Shown: in pieces, positions 1 to 6,594 of the stretch
Layout: each line of letters starts with the position of its first letter
Position numbering within the stretch: position 1 is the stretch's first letter
NCBI GenBank assembly: GCA_020849855.1
Contig: JADZFO010000058.1
Span: forward strand, 1 to 34,772
DNA: 34,772 nucleotides
Origin: a bacterium
Lineage (GTDB): Bacteria; 4484-113; JAFGCY01
Direction: 5' to 3'
Notes under the pieces: model-generated
Told to the model about the DNA's origin: nothing
Database searches by the model: none
Seen by the model: only the letters and a program-made list of their open reading frames with translations
Program-made: the position numbers and the translations under genes

Positions 1-127
1 AAACAGCCGCCAGCGTGATTCGATCCTGCCCCAGTGGCTGAAGTACTACAATGAAGAGCGTAGCCACAGCGGAATCGGGCATAAAGCCCCAATCTCAAGA
101 CTGTAAACAGGCTCCTGCAACTCGACA
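1..127 (+). mobile_element. 3' end of an IS481-family insertion sequence
   Basis: The window opens inside a transposase gene and leaves it at a TAA stop at 104-106. About 20 bases later the sequence reads ...GCAACTCGACA; on the opposite strand this starts TGTCGAGTTGC, and IS481/IS3-type ends characteristically start with TG and finish with CA. I place the element's end at about 127 because the downstream frame becomes recognisable protein sequence of another gene from about 130. The other end lies outside the window, so the inverted repeat and target duplication cannot be checked. Confidence 0.65.
2..106 (+). CDS. IS481-family transposase, C-terminal 34 residues (partial)
   Basis: Reading from base 2 gives a 34-residue C-terminus ending in WLKYYNEERSHSGIGHKAP then ISRL. 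This is the hallmark end of DDE integrase-core transposases of the IS481 family (consensus LPxWLxxYNxxRPHSALGGxxPxxRL). The catalytic DDE residues lie upstream of the window. It sits directly before the truncated gene at 128-948, which suggests that this insertion removed the 5' part of that gene. IS3-family orfB proteins end in a related way; the ISRL ending favours IS481. Confidence 0.75.
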   Translation, partial: NSRQRDSILPQWLKYYNEERSHSGIGHKAPISRL

Positions 128-948
128 GCTATGGGCTGTTCACGGTGACTGCGGCCAACCCGGCGGGGGGCAGCTGGCAGGATCCGGTCATCGTCGACAC
201 CAGCAACCACACCGGTCTGCTGGCGCGGCTGAGTCTGGTCAACACCATCCCGGTGATTGCCGCTGCCTCGAAGTACACACAGCAGGACCGCAATGATGTT
301 TTCTACTACACAGCCAAGGACCTGGACGCCACTGAATGGAACGCCCCGAGCATCGTGATGAACCTCCAGGACGGCATTGAATACGGCCAGCCCGCTATCG
401 GCTACAGCGCCAATGGCCTGTTCAAGACGCCCTTTCTGCTGATTCCGCGCTTTGAGGCTGGCCAGCCCAGCAGCAGCCTGCTGGTGCGCGCCGCCAACAT
501 CAGCGGCAGCGCCTGGAACCCGGCCCAGGTTGTGTCGACATACATGGAGGCAGGCAGTTTTACCTTCGCTGCCGGCACGCCGACCTTTATTGGCGCCACC
601 ACCTTCAGCGGCGGGTCGATTGCCATGTACCGCTCGGTGAACGCTGATGGCACATCCTTTCCGGCGGCTCCGCAGAACATTGTGTTTCAGGGCGGGCAGG
701 CGGTCGGGGTCATCCGCGGCGGCGTGCCGGAGATCTACTATTACAGCCAGACCAATGACGATATCTTCCTGCTGCGGGCCAAGGACAGCACGGGCGGCGA
801 GTGGGAGCAGCCTTACACCATTGTGGACAACCTGAACCACAGCGGGGGCCAGCTTGGCGTGACCCTGGTAAACGGCGAGCCGGTGCTGGCCTTTGCCTGG
901 CGCGGTGAGGTCGGCGTCTATGAGCTGCACAGTGCGAGCTGGTACTAG
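128..948 (+). pseudogene. 5'-truncated propeller-repeat surface protein
   Basis: The frame is open from about 85, but recognisable protein starts at about 130 (YGLFTVTAANPAGGSW), exactly where the insertion sequence ends. What remains is about 270 residues of the same kind of repeat seen in the lipoproteins at 991-3567 and 30372-34508: a VNGxPxxAxx strand, a variable turn, an xLLxRAxD strand and a W..P..VD strand. I count five complete repeats plus the tail of a sixth. The last repeat ends VYELHSASWY and stops without a W..P strand, as in the intact relatives. Signal peptide, start codon and any N-terminal domains are missing. A GTG at 145 could serve as a start but has no ribosome binding site and would give a protein without an export signal. 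The gene converges on 991-3567 with a 42-bp gap. Confidence 0.7.
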
Positions 949-990
949 CCTGCTGGTCGCCGGCCCGACATGCGCCTGCTGCAGTCCAGG

Positions 991-3567
991 CTAGAAGTAG
1001 CCCCGCACATACAGCAGATCGCCGTTGGTGCGGTCGTAATAGCTGATTGCCGGCTGACTGTCCACCGATATCAGAGAGCAGTACTCACCGACATTGGCCC
1101 CGGCGCCATCCACCGTCAGCGGGGCATTCCAGTTCAAGCCGTCAGCATCCTGGGCCAGAACGAAGCGCAGGTCGCCATTACTGAGGTCGTAGGAGCTGAC
1201 GCCAGGTACCGCGCCGATCACAGCCAGCGAGCTGTACTGCCCGGTGAACATGCCGTTGTTGAGGTCGCCGTCAATGACCAGGTCGCTGCCGCCGCTGCCG
1301 TCATCTGAAAAGAAGCGAAAAGACCTCAGATCGGCGGCGGGCCCCATGCCACCGCTCTGATCCTCCACATAGTACGATACTCTCGGCAGGCCATTGACCA
1401 GCGCCAGAGAGCTGTATTCACCTGCATCCCGTAGGTCATCTCCTGAGATGTATCTATTCAGAGATCCCCAATTAGCCCCATCAGCATCCAGCGCGCGGAT
1501 GTAGTATCCTCCCTTCTGGCTGATTGAACCGTCCGCGCGGCAGCATGTTATTGCTGGCAGGCCATTGATCACTGCCAGGCAGCCATACGAACCGATGTCT
1601 CCTGTGCTGGCGATAGTGAGCGGACTTCCCCAGCCAGCGCCGTCGCCATCCAGTGCACGCACATACAGCAGGTCTTTGGCGATCAGGGTGTGACAGGAGA
1701 TCGCCGGGTTGCCATTGACTACTTTCAGTGAACAGCTCAAGCCATTCAGCTCAGCAACCTCGCCTGGCGCGGCGGTTACTGGCGCACTCCAGGAATCTCC
1801 ATTTGAATCGTCTGCTCGGACGAAGCGCAGGTCACCGCTCGGGCCATTGCTATAAGCTATCCCAGGATGTCCGTTGACGACCACCATTGAAGTCACTGCC
1901 AAGGCAAAGTTCGCACTCGCAGACTGGTCCAGGGCCGAGTTTGCTGCGCCCCATGAATCACCCAGGGCGTCCAGCGACCGAATGTAGTGGAGGTAGCGGT
2001 TGGGTCCGTCTGCGACCCCGATGCCAAGATAGCTGATTGCAGGCCGGCCATTGACCAGTGCCAGTGATGCTCCCTGTCCGCGGTTCTCCGGGCCGCCGTC
2101 CACCACGACCGGGTCGAAGAAGCCCTGCACGGTGAGCGGAGCGCTGGCGGTATCGCTGGCGCCATCGTCGTCGGTCACGCGTACGCCGAGGTTGAAGAAG
2201 CCTGGCGTGTCGGCTGTGATGTCGAGGGTCGGGATCGGGTCACCGACGCCGTTGTCCTCCGCCGCCGTCTCATAGGTCCCGTCGCCGTCGGTGTCCCACT
2301 CGATGCTGTCGATGAAGCCATCGGCATCGCTGCTGGCCGAGGCGTCAAGGGTCACCGTCGCGCCCTTGCTCGTCACGTCCACCGACAGGCTCAGCGCCGC
2401 CAGCGGTGCGTAGTTGTCGATCTGGATGCTGACGGTGTCAGTGGCCGTAGCGCCGTCGTCGTCGGTTACCCGCAGCCGGGCGGTAAAGCTGCCGATCTCG
2501 ATGTAAGTACACTGCGCGCTGGAGTCCGGGCCTGAAATGTCGTAGGTCCCGTCGTCCTCGAAGTCAAACTCGTAGAGCACGATGCTGCCGTCGCTGTCAG
2601 TGCTGGCCGAGGCATCGAAGTCCACGGCCAGTGGCGCGCTGCCGCTCTGCACGCTGGCCTGCAGCTGCGCCGCCGGCGGCAGGTTGACCGCGATCTGCAG
2701 GGTATCGGTGCTGCTCTTGCCTTCATCGTCAGTTACCCGCAGGGTGACCAGATAGTCGCCCGAGGCGGCAAAGCTGTGCTGGGCCTGCGCTGCGCTGCCG
2801 CTGGCATCCACCGTGCCGTCGCTCTCGAAGTCGAACTCGTAGAGCGATATGCTGCCGTCGGGGTCGGTGCTGGCGCTGGCGTCAAAGCTCACTTCCAGGG
2901 GCGGCGTGCCGGACAGCTGGTCGGCCTGCAGGTCCGCCACCGGGGCGTCGTTCTGCAGGCTGCGCACGCTAATGCCCTGCAGGGCAATGTTGCTGCCGGC
3001 AGGCGCGATCAGGGCGAAGTAGGCCGTCGGCGGATCAGCCGCGGAAAGGTGCACAGCGTTGTCGAGGTCCAGCGTCAGCAGCAGGCTGTTTTCAGCGCTG
3101 CTGTAGGGGCCGCTGAGGCTCCAGCGCCCGCTGCTGTAGTCGCTCAGCGCGATGTAGCAGGGGTCGATGCCGGACTGGCCCTGCAGCTCGAACTCCACTT
3201 CCACCAGGAGGCCCTCCGGCGGGGCGAAGCCAAACAGCACCCACTCAAAAGGCCCGCCGTCAGCGGCATTGAGGCGTCCCAGCGGCGGATCAGACGGCCC
3301 TTCCAGTACATAGCCGGGGCTGGCGGCCAGGGACTCGTCGGGTGTAATCAGCGTATCCACCAGCGAGCTGGCGCCGCGAAGGCTTCTTAGCGCTGGGAGA
3401 CCGCGGCTGATCTGCTGGCGCAGTGCCGGCGCGATCCGCTGCTGCTGCGTCCTTGAAGCGGCGGCGGGCCCCGAGGGTCCAGGCTGCGCAGTGCCGCAGG
3501 CGCAGAGCGCCAGAACCATGAGGAGCGCAGGGACACTGAACACGAAACGCAGGATCTGCCTGATCAC
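991..3567 (-). CDS. Lipoprotein with three PKD domains and a seven-repeat propeller-like C-terminus
   Basis: 858 residues. The N-terminus is a type II signal peptide with lipobox LCAC (Cys24). After a Pro/Ala-rich linker and a beta-rich region of unknown type (about 85-205) come three PKD domains at about 208-295, 297-384 and 387-481. Each carries the SxDxDGSI..YEFDFExDGT...F...G.Y...LRVTDDxG pattern, although the third is degenerate (IEWDTDGDGT). Residues 485-858 hold seven repeats of about 50 residues: SLAVVNGxPAISYYD, a gap, DLxYVRAxDxDGxxW, and a P.T strand. A lone strand FDPVVVDGG precedes the first repeat and the last repeat (DLLYVRGYF) lacks its own, which suggests circular closure of a seven-bladed propeller. 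PKD domains usually act as protein or carbohydrate adhesion modules on exported proteins. Its ligand is unknown; a cell-surface binding role is inferred. Confidence 0.85.
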   Translation of the reverse strand: MIRQILRFVFSVPALLMVLALCACGTAQPGPSGPAAASRTQQQRIAPALRQQISRGLPALRSLRGASSLVDTLITPDESLAASPGYVLEGPSDPPLGRLNAADGGPFEWVLFGFAPPEGLLVEVEFELQGQSGIDPCYIALSDYSSGRWSLSGPYSSAENSLLLTLDLDNAVHLSAADPPTAYFALIAPAGSNIALQGISVRSLQNDAPVADLQADQLSGTPPLEVSFDASASTDPDGSISLYEFDFESDGTVDASGSAAQAQHSFAASGDYLVTLRVTDDEGKSSTDTLQIAVNLPPAAQLQASVQSGSAPLAVDFDASASTDSDGSIVLYEFDFEDDGTYDISGPDSSAQCTYIEIGSFTARLRVTDDDGATATDTVSIQIDNYAPLAALSLSVDVTSKGATVTLDASASSDADGFIDSIEWDTDGDGTYETAAEDNGVGDPIPTLDITADTPGFFNLGVRVTDDDGASDTASAPLTVQGFFDPVVVDGGPENRGQGASLALVNGRPAISYLGIGVADGPNRYLHYIRSLDALGDSWGAANSALDQSASANFALAVTSMVVVNGHPGIAYSNGPSGDLRFVRADDSNGDSWSAPVTAAPGEVAELNGLSCSLKVVNGNPAISCHTLIAKDLLYVRALDGDGAGWGSPLTIASTGDIGSYGCLAVINGLPAITCCRADGSISQKGGYYIRALDADGANWGSLNRYISGDDLRDAGEYSSLALVNGLPRVSYYVEDQSGGMGPAADLRSFRFFSDDGSGGSDLVIDGDLNNGMFTGQYSSLAVIGAVPGVSSYDLSNGDLRFVLAQDADGLNWNAPLTVDGAGANVGEYCSLISVDSQPAISYYDRTNGDLLYVRGYF

Positions 3568-3636
3568 GGCTGCCTCCAGTTAGTAGCGGCAGAAAATGTT
3601 AGCACAGCTGTGCAAGCGTCGCACCCCGACGGCTAA

Positions 3637-3849
3637 GCTGTCGCGGCCCGTACTGACGGTAATCCTGCGGCGGTTTCCTTCGGTTTGCATGCAATCTACT
3701 TTGAGTTCGCCGGCTTTGAATACGCGGGCCGCAGCCACAGCATCTGCGCCGAGTCGAACTGGCAGGAGGTCGCCGAATTCGCCCTGTACTGGGCTCTGGC
3801 CCCGACCGAGGTCCTGAGCCAGGTGAAGCAGGAGGAGATGAGGGCCTAA
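3637..3849 (+). pseudogene. C-terminal remnant of an unidentified gene
   Basis: An open frame of 70 codons ends at TAA 3847-3849. It reads like genuine protein in its second part (FEFAGFEYAGRSHSICAESN, then WQEVAEFALYWAL and a charged helix ending KQEEMRA). There is a stop at 3634-3636 and no plausible start codon or ribosome binding site in frame. The codons from about 3690 on have the G/C-rich third positions of the neighbouring genes. I do not recognise the family. The most economical reading is the 3' stub of a gene whose front was deleted. A chance open frame is possible but less likely, given the composition. Confidence 0.4.
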
Positions 3850-3856
3850 CTGGATT

Positions 3857-3920
3857 TGTAGGGGTAGGGCTTGTCCCCACCCGGCTGTTGAATTTGTAGG
3901 GCCGGGGCTTGTCCCCGGCC
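3857..3920. repeat. Two palindromic repeat units (GGGGCTTGTCCCC type)
   Basis: Two neighbouring units, 3857-3884 and 3893-3920, each start TTTGTAGGG and contain an imperfect or perfect palindrome around GGGCTTGTCCC (second unit: GCCGGGGCTTGTCCCCGGC). A third copy in opposite orientation is at 6372-6394. Each could form a hairpin in RNA. Their dispersed occurrence between genes resembles REP-type elements. Confidence 0.7.
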
Positions 3921-3936
3921 TTCCGGTGTATTGGGG

Positions 3937-3980
3937 CGCCAGCCAGAGGCTGGCGTATTGCGCCAGACCATGTCTGGCGC
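3937..3980. repeat. Two adjacent perfect palindromes (GCCAG type)
   Basis: CGCCAGCC-AGA-GGCTGGCG (3937-3955) is followed after four bases by GCGCCAGAC-CAT-GTCTGGCGC (3960-3980). Both have 8-9 bp perfect stems and three-base loops, the same build as the GGGCGCAC palindromes at 6409 and 21715. Between this unit and the next gene (3981-4132) I see no coding signal. Confidence 0.65.
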
Positions 3981-4132
3981 TCCCGTCATCTTGCCTACAT
4001 TGCCATGCGCGGTGTCGGTAAAGGAGGCAGGGGCACTGATGAGCCGTCGCGCTCCAATCCTCCCCAAACCAGGGGGTGACGTGCATGTGGAACATCGAAG
4101 TTCTGGGCTCCAGGCTCCGTGCGAGAGGAGGT

Positions 4133-6295
4133 CTAGGGTTGCCACTCCAGATCTCGCATCCTGCGGCCCTGCTGCCCCTCGCGGATCTGCTCAAGCTCAT
4201 AAGGCACCAGCCACTGGCAGAACTTGCCGGGGCGCGCCACCCTTTGGCTGGGGTCCACTTCTGTACCGTCCCAGTCGACGGCATAAGAGCTGCCTGTGAG
4301 CGCCGCTGCCTCACCCGTCGCCCCCGGGGCGGCCAGGCCAAAGACGATCCCGTGGCGGTAGGTCAAGTCAAGGCCAGCGTTCCTGGCCGCCTGCACCCGA
4401 GCATCCACCTGCGGGCTGTACATCGCCTGCCAGACGCCCTCGGCTCCAACTGGCCGGCTTTCCAGGAGCTGGCCGGCAGCGCTGTAGCGTTCGAAGTAGC
4501 TCTCGGCCCAGCGTTCAGGGCTGCGCCACTCGGGGCAGCTCAGTGGCATAGTCTGGTGGATAAAGGTAGCCATCATCATCCAGTTACGGGTGGACTTCTC
4601 TTCCTCATTTATGCCTGGCTTAAGCAGTATCATTTCGCCGTTTGGAACGAAAAGTGCCTGTGCACAGCTGCCCGGGTCAAGCCACTGCGGAATCTGCGGC
4701 CAGCTTTGCCAGTACCAGCGCCACTGTTCAGCATCAAGCGCTGCCTCCAGTTCCCTGCCCAGCGGCACTGCTACTTCGAGGAAGTAGGTCTCAGGATAGT
4801 TGCCATAGGCAGGGCTTTGCGGACGGACATCCCAGTTGTTCGGGAAATCATGCTGCTGCCGGCGTAGCAGCTCGTAGGGCAGCATCCAGCCGTTTGCATC
4901 AAAGCCCAGTGTAATGCTCTTTGCGGGGCGTGCGGGTTCAAGGCCGCGCATGGCGCGCAGCAGTGAGCTTTGGGACGTGGTCAGACCTGAGGTGTCGAGT
5001 TCTTCAAGTTTTGCCAGAGTTGATTCAAACTGCTGCGTCCAGCTTTCTTGTCCCTGCAGGGGCTGCCAGTAGGCCAATAGGGCAAATAGCTGATCCCAGT
5101 CTTCGTATTGCCCGAGATATGGATTGCCCGGCAAAGCCGGGTTCCTGACCACGGTCCACAGGGGATCTATGCCGTTGGGTTGGCTCGCCACGGCGCTGGG
5201 AATGCGCGGCTCTGCAATGCCTGGCGACGGGGCGGGCGCCGCGGTTGTCTCTGGCGCCTCCTGCAAACCCAGTTTGACCTGATCGTTGTAGATCCGCACG
5301 ATCTGCTTAGCGCTCAGCGATTCGCACATGCGCCGGCGTTCGGCTGGCACAAGACTGTTGGGGTCCGGGCGGCTGCCATCGTAGTCGTAAAGCTCAACAA
5401 GCTCGTCGCTGGTACTGTTTCCCCCATCACGCATCAGGGCGAAGTATCCGTAAAGGCCAATATGGCATTCAAGTCCCCGCTCTCTGGCGCTGATGTAGTT
5501 GCCTACTTCACCATAGGATGGCCAGTAAATCTTGCGCCAGTTGTGATCAATGAAGGAGTATTTGCAGAGCCGCGAGTAAGAATCGATCAGCTTTCCGTCA
5601 TGGCTGTAGCGGTAGATAGTCTCACCCTGTGGCACAGCACTGCTTTCAACTACCGGCTGTCCGGGCTTACCCATACAGAGTATCTCTCCATTGGGGACAA
5701 AAAGGCACTCGCGGGGAGGAGCAGCGGCAAGCCACGCCGGTATCAACGGGTACTCATGCGCCTCCATCTTTTGCAGGGCATCCTGCTGGGCCTTCCAGAT
5801 GTCCTTTGAGGAAGCACCGGCCACAAAGGCGAAGCTGGAGCCGGCCTCTGGCGCCGGAAAATCTGTAGTGGTGAAGTGCTCGGCGATCGTCTTGCGGCTG
5901 CGCAGTCGCGAGGGCCGCATCCAGGCTTCGAGGTACGGCACCAGAAAGCCCTCCGCGTTGATCTCGCAGCAGGCCCAGGTCCAGCCTTCCGGCAGGTCTG
6001 TTGGCACCTCATCCTGCATCAGTCCGTTACCGTAGAGAGCCATGAGCCGCCAGCTCTCGCTCGGGCCGGACGAGAGCCCCTGGTACAACCATTCATCCCA
6101 GGGACCATAGTGACCGCGATAAGGATTCGCCGGATCGTCAAGCGGGCGCAGCTTTGAGAGCAACGCAGGCAGGGCCTTCGGGTCAGCGATTATTCCAAAG
6201 CTCGGATTATCCGCGTAGCTGACTGCCTGCCCGGCCGTGAGTGTCAAAGTGCACAGCGCAAGCAGCACGGCCAATGTCCGCAAAACAGGCTTCAT
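4133..6295 (-). CDS. Secreted protein of two related halves, function unknown
   Basis: 720 residues from the ATG at 6295 (GGGGGA eight bases upstream); an in-frame ATG at 6304 would add three residues. The N-terminus MKPVLRTLAVLLALCTLTLT-AGQA is a Sec signal peptide without a lipobox cysteine, so export to the periplasm or beyond is likely. The rest appears to be two versions of one module of about 350 residues. NPYRGHYGPWDEWL... at the start of the first half matches NPYLGQYEDWDQLF... near residue 390. GFLVPYLEAW matches GWMLPYELLR, and ECLFVPNGEILCMGKPG matches QALFVPNGEMILLKPG. Both halves are rich in Trp, Tyr and Pro. A Pro/Ala linker around 350-380 separates them. I recognise no catalytic motif or known domain. 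It stands alone between repeat-filled intergenic regions. Confidence 0.8.
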   Translation of the reverse strand: MKPVLRTLAVLLALCTLTLTAGQAVSYADNPSFGIIADPKALPALLSKLRPLDDPANPYRGHYGPWDEWLYQGLSSGPSESWRLMALYGNGLMQDEVPTDLPEGWTWACCEINAEGFLVPYLEAWMRPSRLRSRKTIAEHFTTTDFPAPEAGSSFAFVAGASSKDIWKAQQDALQKMEAHEYPLIPAWLAAAPPRECLFVPNGEILCMGKPGQPVVESSAVPQGETIYRYSHDGKLIDSYSRLCKYSFIDHNWRKIYWPSYGEVGNYISARERGLECHIGLYGYFALMRDGGNSTSDELVELYDYDGSRPDPNSLVPAERRRMCESLSAKQIVRIYNDQVKLGLQEAPETTAAPAPSPGIAEPRIPSAVASQPNGIDPLWTVVRNPALPGNPYLGQYEDWDQLFALLAYWQPLQGQESWTQQFESTLAKLEELDTSGLTTSQSSLLRAMRGLEPARPAKSITLGFDANGWMLPYELLRRQQHDFPNNWDVRPQSPAYGNYPETYFLEVAVPLGRELEAALDAEQWRWYWQSWPQIPQWLDPGSCAQALFVPNGEMILLKPGINEEEKSTRNWMMMATFIHQTMPLSCPEWRSPERWAESYFERYSAAGQLLESRPVGAEGVWQAMYSPQVDARVQAARNAGLDLTYRHGIVFGLAAPGATGEAAALTGSSYAVDWDGTEVDPSQRVARPGKFCQWLVPYELEQIREGQQGRRMRDLEWQP

Positions 6296-6371
6296 GACTC
6301 CCATCCCCCGAAACCCGAATACTGCTGACTAATCGAAGGGGAGACTACGCGAGGTTAACCCCGTGTCATGC

Positions 6372-6434
6372 AGGGCCGGGGACAAGCCCCGGCCCTTCAA
6401 GAACACTTGCCGGGCGCACTCTGTGCGCCCCTAC
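6372..6434. repeat. Two palindromic repeat units downstream of the flotillin-like gene
   Basis: 6372-6394 is an inverted copy of the GGGGCTTGTCCCC-type unit of 3857-3920 (here AGGGCCGGGGACAAGCCCCG...). 6409-6434 is a 26-base unit containing GGGCGCAC-TCTG-TGCGCCCC and ending CTAC. The latter is identical to 21712-21737 and, in inverse orientation, to 21408-21433. Both lie between the 3' end of the flotillin-like gene and the start of the gene at 4133-6295. Confidence 0.75.
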
Positions 6435-6443
6435 GAATCACGT

Positions 6444-6594
6444 CTAACGCTTCACGCTTCACGCTGAACGCTTCGCGCCTCACACTTCACGCCTCACGCT
6501 TCACGCTTCACGCCTCACGCTTCACGCATGCGCTTCACGCTCCACGCATACAGGTACACGCCGAGCACAACGCTTAACGCTTAACGCTTCACGC
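6444..6594. repeat. Heptamer tandem array (TTCACGC / GCGTGAA)
   Basis: From 6444 to 6527 there are twelve consecutive heptamers of the TTCACGC type (variants CTCACGC, TGAACGC, TTCGCGC). After an irregular stretch, four more run from 6567 to 6594 (ACAACGC, TTAACGC twice, TTCACGC). Read on the minus strand the unit is GCGTGAA. The final heptamer contains the TGA stop codon of the flotillin-like gene (6589-6591), so the array begins exactly at that gene's end. It resembles the short tandemly repeated repetitive heptamers known from cyanobacteria in form, not in sequence. Confidence 0.8.

Noticed and set aside
3580-4341. 253-codon minus-strand ORF across the repeat-filled gap
   Set aside because: It runs through palindromic repeats and overlaps the end of the gene at 4133; no family resemblance.
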